64,000 bases of DNA from an uncultured Bacillota bacterium (GTDB lineage: Bacteria; Bacillota; Clostridia; Christensenellales; UBA1242), in contig CASDUK010000002.1 of assembly GCA_949283975.1 (NCBI GenBank), positions 166,666 through 230,665 on the forward strand. The letters run 5' to 3'. The translations under genes and the position numbers were made by a program. Below, piece by piece: positions 28,001-36,850 of the stretch. Below the pieces are notes generated by a model. It worked only from the letters and a program-made list of their open reading frames with translations, ran no database searches and was not told where the DNA came from. How positions within the stretch are numbered: position 1 is the stretch's first letter; every line of letters begins with the position of its first letter.

Positions 28001-31000
28001 TTAAGTTGGTTGTTTGAATTGGAAATTTTAACATTTCCGTTTTCAACAGAACCTGTGAACCTGGTTAAATCAATTGTGATGCCCCTCTGCTCGCCGATGT
28101 AGATTGAATAGATTGTCATGTTCCCAGCCAAATCTATTTCAACAACCTCATAGAATCCAGAGTAGTTTTCCTCTTCAAGTTCTGAAGAAACCTCCGTCCA
28201 GCCGCTGCTTACTGCGAAATATTCACTAAAAAGGTTGTCTCCTCGCGAAGAAGAATCCAACCCAAGGCCGGTTTCTTGGTATGCCGCGCTATATTTATTG
28301 TCAAATGGACGGAAATAGAAAGATTTTGTTTCTGTTGCGGCGTTTGATTGAAGAGTTTGCGAAAGATTTGCAAAATATTCAGAATTTGCCGCAAAAGTGT
28401 AATATTTAAAAGTTCCAGTTGTTGCAGATTTTGAATATCTTGAATCGTCAGACTCTCTTAAAACGGACAATAACAGCGCTTCAACTGTTCTGTCAGAATT
28501 TTTTAATGTTGTAATAGATGATGTTGGAGCATTTCTGTCAATCACAATTCTTCTTGTTGTTAAATATCTCCCCCCTGGATAATAAATTGTGTATGCTCTT
28601 CCAGTGTCTGTTATATATGTTTCAAAGGCCATTTGAATTTCAACCCTTGTTGCATTCTCACTGAAATTAACAACAAAACTATATGTTCCGTTTGTTAAGT
28701 CTATTTTAACTGTATAAACATCTGAATCTGGAGAAGAAACCTGCTCGCCCTGCTCTGTTCTCCAAATTCCGTCATCGCCTTTTGTAATCTCAATTAAATT
28801 ACCATATTGTTGTTTTGCAATATAATATCTGCCGTTGTCTGAATCATGGAGAAGCAACATTTCGCCCGCCCCATAGTTTGGAACTCCTGAAGGAGTTGAC
28901 CCAACATAGTATACGAAATTAATTCCAGAGATATCAATTGGTGTGAGATATGAATTTGAAGAGTTTGTCCAACTGAATTTAATAGAATTTGTATTGGTGT
29001 AATATGTAATTGCGCCGCCTGAAGACAACTCGCCTTTAATTTCTCTGTCTTCCATGTTATCCAAATCTGGATATTGCGCAATCATGTCATATTCTGGTTC
29101 ATTACCAACAACATTAACTATAACATTGAATGTTTGATAGTAACCATTGGTGTTAAAGTTTTGAATACACCCAATTTGAAGAGTATACCTCCCCTCTGCA
29201 TATTGCGAATTTCCAGCAACTGGGTTGTTTGTTACAAAACTTGTTCTATTTGTAATTGGCGTTGGCTGTTGGCCAAGGCCAAGCTCTCCATATGAATAGC
29301 CAGAAAGAAGGAAGAAACCATTTTCTGCAACATAAGAATAGTAGTAATACACATTTTTGCCTTCCGCGTTCAACGCCGGCGAAACCAAAACAACATTTAA
29401 ATCAAACGGAGAAAAGGTTGAACTTGTTGAATATTCGTTGATATCTATATTAGTAAAGGTTATTAAATTTGTAAACCTATATGAATTTGTGTTTGCGTTT
29501 TGAATGTCTTCCAAATTAAGAGGGGTTGTTTGAAGCATTCCATCTCTAACGCCATAAACTGTTCCATATTTTGATATTGGAATGTAGAAACCAATTGGAA
29601 GTTGGTTTGTTTGAAGAATGTAATTCCCAGAAGTTTGAGATTGTCTATAAAGTTCGTTAAAATATTCTCTGTTGGAAGTATCAACGCCGTCAAAGGTTGT
29701 TATATATGTGTAATAACCGTTTCTTTCGCCCTCCGCGCTGTCTGGAGTTATAATTGTTCCTCTATCAACAAAGAAAACTGAAACCAAAGTTTGGAAATCG
29801 TTTCCAAGGTTGCCAATTGGTTCGCCAGCAATTGAAGAATATTCTCTTGTTACAACATATTTTCCTGCAATTGTCATTCCACTGCTAAAATTAATCTCAA
29901 TTTGAACAGATAGATTTCCCTCTTCGTCATAACCTTGGGCTTTCTGCTCGTCATTAAAATTAGACAGGCCAAGGCTCACTGGAATTGGTGTTTCGCTGTA
30001 AACATATGAATGTTTTTCCGAATCATAAACAAGCGGATAGAAGTTGCATGTTAGCCCATTGCTTTCAACGTCAACAAACACTCCCAAGTCTTCAACATAG
30101 AGGGATTCCCAAGAAAGATAAATTGTGTTTGCGGTTGTTGCGTTATAATAATTTGTTCTTTTTGTGTAATCTTCCGTTGTTTCGGAGGCAACAATGTTAA
30201 GCCCGCTTCCGGAATTCCCTTTTTCTGTGTAAATTAATAGCCCCGTTTGGTCTGTGTTGAACCTTAGCGTGTATGTTCTGGTTGGAGTTCTTGCAGATCT
30301 ATTTGACGCATCAAAAATTTGATAGCGATATTCAATATCCATAAGCCTTCCGTTTTCGTCAAGAGGCGCTGTTCGGTTGTAATATCCTTGCGCAATATCA
30401 GAATCTGGAAGTTTTGTTGTTGAACTTGTTCCAGTTCCAGTGTTTTCATAAACTGCAACAATTGGAATTGCTGCATACAAATTTCGTGTTGCATCATCGG
30501 TTGAAATTATCCCCTGGGAGTCAAGCGCATCTAAGGAGCTGAAGAAATATGTTAAGTATGAAACCGCATCAGTTTGCGCCGTTAGCTCACCCATTAAATT
30601 TTCAAGTGTTGTAAGATTGTTGTTAAATCTAAAAGAAATTGCCTTGTGGCTTCCAAAGAAAATTGTTGTTGCCTCGGTAACATTGTTAACCCCGCCAATC
30701 TTTTGATAGTCTCCTCCGCTTGTCATTCCTCTTTGAAGAACTGTTGGAGTTGATGTATCTAAAATTACACTATAATATGCAATATTTCCCGCCTCATCTT
30801 CTAGCCTAAATATGTAAAGCCCGCTAAATGAAAGAACAGAGTTTGTTTCAACTGTTGAAGCGGAATCTGCCTTTTGAAAATTTGTAACAGGGTTGGTTGA
30901 TGAAATCAAAATTGAATAGTCTGCCGCAAGCCAAGTTGAATTTAAAATGTAATTTCCATAGTTTGTTTCTTCAAATATTTTTTGTTCCATAGTAAATCTA

Positions 31001-33786
31001 ACAAAACTTGCAGAAATTTCTGCCCCGCTTGCCTTATTATTCCAAAGAACAGTGAATGCAGAGTTTGTTAGCGCAATTTGGCCTTGGCCTGAAATTGCAA
31101 AAGTTCTGTAATAATCGCTTCCATAAACGCTTTCTGCTGTGTAGGCTGTTATTCCCGTAATTGGTTGAGTGTCAAGCTTAAACGAAACGGTTTCTCTTCC
31201 AGAATTTCCAAATCTAAGCGAAAGGTTATACTCCGCGTCAACAGAAACCCCTTCTGCTGGCTTTAAAATGTAATATCCATCATATTTAGTTATTCCATAC
31301 GATGCAAGATATGCAATTTGTTCGCTTGAAAGCTCGTCATATGCTTCGTTTGGAAGGTTTATTATTTCTGATTGTGATGCAGACTGGCCATAGCCCGTCT
31401 TTGTAAGTTCAAAATAAATTCTTGAATCAAACTCGTTTGCCTTCTCAAACTCAACAATTTGAACGCCGTTTTTAACATATGTTCCGTCATAAACTCTTGT
31501 TGGATTTTCCTCAACAATTTCTCCGTCATCGCCAAGGACAAACAGTGTTAAATTTGGCGTTTGCTCCTTAATTTGGAAAACATAAATTTGAGTTGATGTC
31601 AAGGTTTCCTGCCTTGCCGTGTTGGAGGTTGAAAGCCATGTTTTATAGCCAGAATACTCACTTTCAACAATTAAAACATAGTATCCAGGGTTTTGAATGG
31701 TTGAAGTGTAGGAATATGTTTGGCTCTTGAACTCTCCGCCAATTGTTTTTGAATAGTAAAGAGAAGAACTTGAAACGGTTGTGTTGAACAAAAGCCTTAT
31801 TTCTGGCTGATTTGTTGACGCAACAACAACATTTAAGTTAAGGCTTAATTTTCCAGATGTTGTCTCAAAATTGTTAGCCCCAGAGCCATCTATGCTTACA
31901 ATTCCCGTCATATCTGCATAAATTGTGTTACTTTCATTTCTAAACGGAGTTTGGCCGTTTTGATAGTCTTGATAAGTTGCTTCCGTTCCAAAAATTGTTA
32001 AAAGGTCGGTTCTTCTATCTGTGTTTAAATTATCTAAGTTTATTTTAGTTCCGTCCTTATAGTAAACAGCCGTGTAAGAAACCGTGTATTGCCCTAAATC
32101 TTCAAAATATATTCTAATATTTCCGTTTGGTTGAGCCTCAACTCTAAGGCCTCTTGCATATATGTCCATCGTTGAAAGAGTTTGGGAAATTTGTTGAACA
32201 ATTGAATTCCCGCCAACATTTTCAACAATTGTTGTAACCTTTTTATTATCATTTGTTGTTGTTTGGCCGCTTAGAGCCGAAGGGTCGATGTAAAAACCAT
32301 AGTCAATGGTGTTTCTGTGAATTGTTTTAGAAATTGAAATTTCATATCTTAATGGGTTAAATTCCAAATATGGAAGGTTTTGATTTGAGTAGTAATAGAA
32401 AGATTCTGAAAAATATTGTTCTTGAGTTGAAGGGTCTGTTACATAATTTGTTGCGGTAATTTGAGTGTTTGGCCTTTCTTTAATTGATTCTAGAGCATCT
32501 GGGTTTAGTTGTTCTGTTCTCTTGTATGTGTCAAACTTAAATGCATAGAACATAAAGCTATAACTTTCCAAAACTCCGCCAACTTCATATTCGCTTGTTG
32601 CAAACTCAACAAGCCCTTCTCTTCCGCTGTTAACGCCAAGCCCGCCAGCATGGTAAACCCTTGCTTCGCCAACAGTTGTGTATGGAACAACTGAGTTTGG
32701 ATCTATTATATAGCCAAGCTCTTTGACATATTGAGCATCGCTAGAGCCAACCATTTGATTGCCTGATATATTTGCTTCGCTAACACCGTCAACGCTTATG
32801 CTTGCATCCAAAAAGTCAACCGCGGTTGAAACTCTGTTTCCCTCTGCGTCTATGATAAAGCCTGTTCCTTGGCCGTCATCTGTTTGCCTTGCAAAACAAA
32901 TTAAAAGAGCTTCATCTTCCTTTAATAAAACGGTTTCGCCAAATTTAACAAACTCTATGTTCCCGTCTTCATCTTTAACAATTTCATAGCTTGGCCAATA
33001 GGAGGAGATATTAATTGTTCTTTCTTCCCCTTCAGCTCCTGTTGTTAATGTGTTTTCATTTATTGTCCAGGTTACACCATTTATTGTTACTGTGTTATCT
33101 AAGATTTCATAAGATTGGTTTGTTTCTGAAATTATTTGATTTCCAACAAGCCTGTAAATTGTTCCATCAATTATAAAAGACCTGACAACTCCTGAAATCT
33201 GTTTAACAGAATAGTCGCAAATTGCATATGTTACTCCATCTATTGTAAATTCATAGTTTGAAATGTTTGCAGAATTACTGTTGCTATCGCCCGGCCAAGT
33301 TACACTGCTGCTTTCAATTGTATATTTTGTATATTTCGTTTCGGTTTCGCCAATTGTAAAATAGGTTGAGGTAAAGTCAAAGTCTGATGGTTCCCCGTCT
33401 TCTTTGGTTACACCGCTTGAAGTAATTGTGTAAGTTGTTCCGCTTAGAACAAACTGGTTGTTTGAAACTTGAAGAGTTTGGGTTACATCATTTAACGAAT
33501 ATGTAATGGTTTGGTCTTCCATGTTATAGGTGTAATTTGTGCTTCCCAAGGTGAACGTTTTGTGTAGCTGATAGCTTTCATCGCCAGTCAACTTAATTTT
33601 AACACCATAAAAAACAACACCATTAAGTTGATAATAGCCTTTTTCATTAAATTCGCCATAGTTATATTCGGCAGCTTTAACTGAATCCAAACTTGGAATA
33701 AGCGCAAGCCCAAAAGCTGAGGCAAGCATTATAACCAAAGATATTAAAATTGCAATTAAAGAGTTGCGTTTAGACAAATTGTTCAT
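25024..33786 (-). CDS. Giant surface protein (2,920 aa), type I membrane anchor
   Basis: The longest gene here. The ATG at 33786 follows a G-rich Shine-Dalgarno (GGGTGGGGGA). Residues about 8-38 are a signal peptide (SLIAILISLVIMLASAFGLALI...VKAAE). The very end is a hydrophobic helix (TIIIIVVACVVVAAGVLIFVLL) and RKKMQVR, so the protein is anchored in the membrane with its body outside; no LPXTG is present. The ectodomain is a long series of beta-rich modules, several with the pattern S-GxY-F-x-D-x-AGN (LEDEAGNIAYY near 992, EIDLAGNMTIY near 1,885, FEDFAGNVQYF near 2,594), typical of bacterial Ig-like folds. Modules are diverged, with no obvious exact repeats. No enzyme motif was found; an adhesin, stalk or scaffold role is inferred. 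Confidence 0.85.
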   Translation of the reverse strand: MNNLSKRNSLIAILISLVIMLASAFGLALIPSLDSVKAAEYNYGEFNEKGYYQLNGVVFYGVKIKLTGDESYQLHKTFTLGSTNYTYNMEDQTITYSLNDVTQTLQVSNNQFVLSGTTYTITSSGVTKEDGEPSDFDFTSTYFTIGETETKYTKYTIESSSVTWPGDSNSNSANISNYEFTIDGVTYAICDYSVKQISGVVRSFIIDGTIYRLVGNQIISETNQSYEILDNTVTINGVTWTINENTLTTGAEGEERTINISSYWPSYEIVKDEDGNIEFVKFGETVLLKEDEALLICFARQTDDGQGTGFIIDAEGNRVSTAVDFLDASISVDGVSEANISGNQMVGSSDAQYVKELGYIIDPNSVVPYTTVGEARVYHAGGLGVNSGREGLVEFATSEYEVGGVLESYSFMFYAFKFDTYKRTEQLNPDALESIKERPNTQITATNYVTDPSTQEQYFSESFYYYSNQNLPYLEFNPLRYEISISKTIHRNTIDYGFYIDPSALSGQTTTNDNKKVTTIVENVGGNSIVQQISQTLSTMDIYARGLRVEAQPNGNIRIYFEDLGQYTVSYTAVYYKDGTKINLDNLNTDRRTDLLTIFGTEATYQDYQNGQTPFRNESNTIYADMTGIVSIDGSGANNFETTSGKLSLNLNVVVASTNQPEIRLLFNTTVSSSSLYYSKTIGGEFKSQTYSYTSTIQNPGYYVLIVESEYSGYKTWLSTSNTARQETLTSTQIYVFQIKEQTPNLTLFVLGDDGEIVEENPTRVYDGTYVKNGVQIVEFEKANEFDSRIYFELTKTGYGQSASQSEIINLPNEAYDELSSEQIAYLASYGITKYDGYYILKPAEGVSVDAEYNLSLRFGNSGRETVSFKLDTQPITGITAYTAESVYGSDYYRTFAISGQGQIALTNSAFTVLWNNKASGAEISASFVRFTMEQKIFEETNYGNYILNSTWLAADYSILISSTNPVTNFQKADSASTVETNSVLSFSGLYIFRLEDEAGNIAYYSVILDTSTPTVLQRGMTSGGDYQKIGGVNNVTEATTIFFGSHKAISFRFNNNLTTLENLMGELTAQTDAVSYLTYFFSSLDALDSQGIISTDDATRNLYAAIPIVAVYENTGTGTSSTTKLPDSDIAQGYYNRTAPLDENGRLMDIEYRYQIFDASNRSARTPTRTYTLRFNTDQTGLLIYTEKGNSGSGLNIVASETTEDYTKRTNYYNATTANTIYLSWESLYVEDLGVFVDVESNGLTCNFYPLVYDSEKHSYVYSETPIPVSLGLSNFNDEQKAQGYDEEGNLSVQIEINFSSGMTIAGKYVVTREYSSIAGEPIGNLGNDFQTLVSVFFVDRGTIITPDSAEGERNGYYTYITTFDGVDTSNREYFNELYRQSQTSGNYILQTNQLPIGFYIPISKYGTVYGVRDGMLQTTPLNLEDIQNANTNSYRFTNLITFTNIDINEYSTSSTFSPFDLNVVLVSPALNAEGKNVYYYYSYVAENGFFLLSGYSYGELGLGQQPTPITNRTSFVTNNPVAGNSQYAEGRYTLQIGCIQNFNTNGYYQTFNVIVNVVGNEPEYDMIAQYPDLDNMEDREIKGELSSGGAITYYTNTNSIKFSWTNSSNSYLTPIDISGINFVYYVGSTPSGVPNYGAGEMLLLHDSDNGRYYIAKQQYGNLIEITKGDDGIWRTEQGEQVSSPDSDVYTVKIDLTNGTYSFVVNFSENATRVEIQMAFETYITDTGRAYTIYYPGGRYLTTRRIVIDRNAPTSSITTLKNSDRTVEALLLSVLRESDDSRYSKSATTGTFKYYTFAANSEYFANLSQTLQSNAATETKSFYFRPFDNKYSAAYQETGLGLDSSSRGDNLFSEYFAVSSGWTEVSSELEEENYSGFYEVVEIDLAGNMTIYSIYIGEQRGITIDLTRFTGSVENGNVKISNSNNQLNASVYFNGQTETISDIIVNPIVVESYDYLTLNNISFSGNNTYNYIKILVDNTTYYITPFNFENVGSPETPKVVATSAYDSMGQLISLDEIQILGQDSYHTIQFSDTVNKTNGQASLYNIQARVAALSDRLTDNGGSVVQSDVAIVGEGSQVISSSNLTLIVTRPLNPSLDIDESSIRFFKISSNGETYTTYSLGDGTISSYTRTTASNKIKYFYINSEIDFYQSTFFIVYKDNFGNEYRHLVEYRQAQYNRFEGEYDITDEVQNQSEILASGMVAVNISNLYSVAITDENGRSVANNLRIVESGLLGASYTQYQLLPITSSSGGYYGGKIVFKLVLNYNIPEGIYNELAGVFDFIENNTGAIETIYVTIYNQLSEFRVTDSNGRLITDSLFNKEITQSEPITISFNSGNALSEEMGFTSRVFLRLRNSAEGYFEIKSPYTVSEPGIYDIYVQNFDEEGNALDYVILKDFEISDLDVVFYTVVKTDENGNEVIVSSTGKAYEYRSGSFASYHYIVNTSNYRVITNGSAVDIAELETVGNTTVYEVSSNSGTIYRAVIAVTVVPQTTNLFTTNNSFVWYLGTNYSAPNEDNYINSTNKDIYLCQDDIYDEITLRWGSYYSIPENKIVCYVSSDDGQTWSAVNANDNGTVSTLTLKKSVSYLFRFEDFAGNVQYFSSSSGFPSSSTKVNFIRSVIFNVNDGTPVDNAIYNGTVTISIPVNTNRFYSTTPTILVYRNGEAEPYSVERDSAGNYIFTESGIYVLSFSARVENGTRDLNEDVFVFSIINPNDSRWAFNYVNYNNYTIESIKYNGEEISKTLLERALSITNEINISAFDVDSIGNKWFNNGTYTITLSYVDDALGKQTFEFSFWLNDATPPLSVSLEEGQATTGTVTVEFNRGNLYDILGDCYIQIDGTPVYIIDETTLGTVDNPHVISGAGDHYIQVYTSSGKLVYSYQVRINKPMDTMTIIIIVVACVVVAAGVLIFVLLRKKMQVR

Positions 33787-34024
33787 AACAATCCCCCACC
33801 CTAATTAAAATTAATTTAATTTTATCATAATTCGCTATTTTCCACCAAACAATTCCATAAACTTTTAAAATTATTTTTTAAATATATATATTTTAATTAA
33901 TGGGACAATTTTTATCCGAAAAACAAAATCAAAAAATAAAATTTATTTAAAAAATTATTTTTTTTAATAAAAAAAGGGCTTTTTTTAATTATTTTGCCCT
34001 TTTTTTCTTTAATTTTTTTATTTT
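33787..34024. other. Intergenic region, very AT-rich
   Basis: This holds the upstream region of the giant surface-protein gene and the spoIIE terminator. A TAAAAT box near 33819-33824 (minus) could serve as a -10, but no good -35 pairs with it. Nothing else is recognised. Confidence 0.5.
33969..34008 (-). terminator. Terminator of spoIIE
   Basis: AAAAAGGGC and GCCCTTTTT arms surround an AT-rich loop, with T runs on either side. It lies about 17 nt past the spoIIE stop. Confidence 0.75.
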
Positions 34025-36337
34025 TTAATTTTTAAAAATTTTTGAAACAATAATTGTCATGTCATCAACAGCCGTTCCTCCGCTTTTTTCAAGCGCGCCC
34101 TTTAAAATTTCCTCTGCCAAAGTTTGGGGGTTGTTTTCCGTTAGGTTGTTGACAAAATTTGAATATTCTTCGTTTGACGAAAAACTGTCTGTAATTCCGT
34201 CCGTTGCTAAAATTATGTAATCTCCGCTTGAAAGAACAAGTTTTTTTATGTTGGGAGAAACGTTGTCAACAATTCCAAGCGGAAGCGCGCTTCCGTCAAC
34301 AACATCTGTTGAAGAAGAGTGTTTGATAAGCCCCGCCGGTGCGCCAAGTTTTATTATATCTGCAACGCCTTTTCTAAGGTCAACAACGGCAAGGTCTAGC
34401 GCAGAAAACATCTCTTCTCCGCTAAGAGCCAAAAGTTTGTTTGTTGAGGACAGGATTATATCGTTGTCAAAGCCCGCCCTGTAAAAATTTTCAACTAGGT
34501 CCATTGCAAGGTTGGAAGATTTTTCGGCCTTCTTCCCGCTTCCCATTCCATCGCAAAGCGCCATCATAAATTTATCGTTGTCAATTTTAATAAGCGAATA
34601 TGAATCGCCAGAAGTTCTGCTTGTTGCCTTTTTTGTTGCGGCTGTTCCAAAAACAATGTTATATGTTGGGCTTGTTTTAAAATTAATTGCCGTCCAGCCG
34701 CTTCTTCCGGAGGGGTTTTCGCCTTCCCTGCTCATTTTACAACCGCATATTTTTGAAATTACATCTTCAATTTTTTCTTTCTGGACATCTTCATTTTTAA
34801 CAATTGCCGTTACGCAAACTTGTTCGCCTCCGTCATCATAAACAACGGCATCACAACAGGTTATATCCGAAAATGAAAGTTCTTCAATTATTTTGTTCTC
34901 TTTCCAACTATCAAAAGTAACCGGCCTTTTAACTTCTTGGGCAAGCGCACGCATAATTTTTGAAACGCCTCCAAGTTGTTCGGCAACAAGAAGCCTGCTT
35001 GCATCAAAATTGTTCATAAGCCCGGCATATTGCTTATATTGATTAGTTGATTGATTTATTGTTGAAATTAACGTGTTAATTCTGTTACATCTGCTTGTTA
35101 AATATGGAGGAACATCAATTAATGTAACCTTTCCTCTCTCCTGGCAAGCTTCAACCATTCCGTCAAAAACGCGGCGTGTTTCCTCTGAAAATTGGCGATG
35201 ACATTTGTTTTTTTCTGGGCAATCGGCGCAAACTTTGTCCTTTAGGTCGCTTGAAAGCATTGTTCGTGCTTGCTCCTTTGTTAGCCCGCCCTTAATTAAG
35301 CCTCTAAAGGAGTTGTCCATTTCGCCAAAAACCTCTGAAAGTTCGCCAAGTTTTCTTGCCAAGTTTTCGCTGTTTCTGTTTGCAACATTTCGCAAGGCAA
35401 AATTGCCCGCGCTAAAGCCAAAAAAGCTTTGAAGTTCGCCAAAAAATTTGTTTGGAATAACCAAAAATCCAAGTGCTGAAATTAGCGGCGGAAGGAAACT
35501 TATTATGTTGTATGAATAATATAAATTAAAGAACCAGCCAAGGGCAGTCTCAACCATAAGAAGCGCAACGCATGAAAAGATTTTATTTCTTGATTTAAAG
35601 CATGAAACGGCCATTGCCCAAATTATAAAGGCGGCAAGGTAGATGCTGCTGTTTGAATTTAACATCGCGCCAAAGCCCATAATTCCCGCGGTGAACAACG
35701 CCGTTGAAATGTTAAAAGTGTTTGCAACAGTTAAAATTATGAAGGCGGCAAAGAGTTTAATTAACGCAAAGTTGCCAAGCGAAAATTCTCCAAGCCCGCT
35801 AGATAGCGCCATCAGAACAACCCCCGCGCAAATAACTTCGTCAACTGTTAGCTTATACGCAAACCCTTTTGTTGCAATTGCCTCAAAAATTTTAAGCGCT
35901 GCAAACATAAACAAAAGCCCAAAAACAACGGAAAGAACTGTGTAAACAATGCTTTCTCCGCCAAGAATGTTTAAAACAATGAAAACAACTTGGCTAAGCA
36001 GCCCATAGCAAAAAATTTGCCAATAGTTCATTCTTTTTTTAAGTTTATAGTGAATTCCATATGCAACTAGCATAACAAAAACTGTTGCAATTGCACAATA
36101 AAGGCTTTGAAGAGAAAATGTTCCCAAAAAAATTGCGGATATATATAACGGCGCTAAAATTAAAACGTTGTTATTACACCACATAAGCGCAAATAAAAGG
36201 CCAAACGAAAACGGGTGGATAACGCCGTTTATGTTTGCCTTTGAAATTATGTAAAAACAAAAAAATATAAAAATATATTTTATAAGCTGAATAAAGATTT
36301 CTTTTTTTTCTGCTTCAATTTTTCTAATTGCTTTCAT
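34025..36337 (-). CDS. spoIIE: Stage II sporulation protein E (PP2C phosphatase)
   Basis: SpoIIE dephosphorylates SpoIIAA-P in the forespore, which frees sigma-F, and helps place the polar septum. The start is the ATG at 36337 (AAGGAG 7 nt upstream), giving 770 aa. The N-terminal 300 residues carry about ten membrane segments. The middle has a Cys cluster (VCADCPEKNKCHRQF). The C-terminal 200 residues are a PP2C domain with the Mn2+-binding DGMGSGKKAE at about 590-600 and ATDGITDSF near 720. Its substrate SpoIIAA is encoded at 62265-62573 in this window, unlinked to spoIIE as is usual. It appears to be a single-gene unit. Confidence 0.95.
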   Translation of the reverse strand: MKAIRKIEAEKKEIFIQLIKYIFIFFCFYIISKANINGVIHPFSFGLLFALMWCNNNVLILAPLYISAIFLGTFSLQSLYCAIATVFVMLVAYGIHYKLKKRMNYWQIFCYGLLSQVVFIVLNILGGESIVYTVLSVVFGLLFMFAALKIFEAIATKGFAYKLTVDEVICAGVVLMALSSGLGEFSLGNFALIKLFAAFIILTVANTFNISTALFTAGIMGFGAMLNSNSSIYLAAFIIWAMAVSCFKSRNKIFSCVALLMVETALGWFFNLYYSYNIISFLPPLISALGFLVIPNKFFGELQSFFGFSAGNFALRNVANRNSENLARKLGELSEVFGEMDNSFRGLIKGGLTKEQARTMLSSDLKDKVCADCPEKNKCHRQFSEETRRVFDGMVEACQERGKVTLIDVPPYLTSRCNRINTLISTINQSTNQYKQYAGLMNNFDASRLLVAEQLGGVSKIMRALAQEVKRPVTFDSWKENKIIEELSFSDITCCDAVVYDDGGEQVCVTAIVKNEDVQKEKIEDVISKICGCKMSREGENPSGRSGWTAINFKTSPTYNIVFGTAATKKATSRTSGDSYSLIKIDNDKFMMALCDGMGSGKKAEKSSNLAMDLVENFYRAGFDNDIILSSTNKLLALSGEEMFSALDLAVVDLRKGVADIIKLGAPAGLIKHSSSTDVVDGSALPLGIVDNVSPNIKKLVLSSGDYIILATDGITDSFSSNEEYSNFVNNLTENNPQTLAEEILKGALEKSGGTAVDDMTIIVSKIFKN

Positions 36338-36433
36338 TAAATTCTCCTTGGCAAGAAAAATTATATAATTTAAATGAAACGCGTGCATTATAAAAAAACA
36401 GAGAAAAAACGCGAAAAATTAAAAAAAATGGAA

Positions 36434-36464
36434 TAAAAAAACGCCTTGGCAAGTTGCCAAGGCG
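36434..36464 (-). terminator. Terminator of the HU gene
   Basis: CGCCTTGGCAA / TTGCCAAGGCG form an 11-bp stem followed by T7 on the minus strand. Confidence 0.92.
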
Positions 36465-36484
36465 AAATTTAAATTATGCCAAAA

Positions 36485-36754
36485 TTAAAATTGGTCTTTA
36501 AAGCTTTTTCCAAATTTGAATGTTGGAACGCTGCATGCAGCAATTTTAATTTGTTCTTTTGTTGCAGGATTAATTCCTGTTCTTGCTGCCCTTTTCTTAA
36601 CTTCAAATGTTCCAAAGCCAGGAATTGTAACTTTGTTTCCATCTTTTAAATCTGCAGCAACTGCGCCAATAAAAGCATCCAAAGCCAAGCCTGCTTCTTT
36701 TTGTGTTAAGCCAGCATCTGCAGCGATTGCTTTAACTAATTCTCCTTTGTTCAT
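36485..36754 (-). CDS. hup: HU family DNA-binding protein
   Basis: This 89-aa nucleoid protein bends and compacts DNA as a dimer. It begins MNKGELVKAIAADAGLTQKEA; the DNA-binding arm has the conserved GFGTFEVKKRAARTGINPATKEQI (about 46-69), with the Pro that intercalates in DNA, and the end KFGKSFKD. AAAGGAG lies 9 nt upstream of the ATG. Single-gene unit with its own promoter and terminator. Confidence 0.96.
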   Translation of the reverse strand: MNKGELVKAIAADAGLTQKEAGLALDAFIGAVAADLKDGNKVTIPGFGTFEVKKRAARTGINPATKEQIKIAACSVPTFKFGKSFKDQF

Positions 36755-36815
36755 AATTTAAAATCTCCTTTTACTAATTATTTTGCTAGCGGAATTATTC
36801 CCCTCTAACGCTGTT

Positions 36816-36843
36816 ATAATACCACAAATAAGCAATTTTTCAA
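36816..36843 (-). promoter_or_regulatory. Promoter of the HU gene
   Basis: TTGAAA (36843-36838), 16 nt and TATTAT (36821-36816), giving a leader of about 55 nt. Confidence 0.6.
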
Positions 36844-36850
36844 AATAAAA

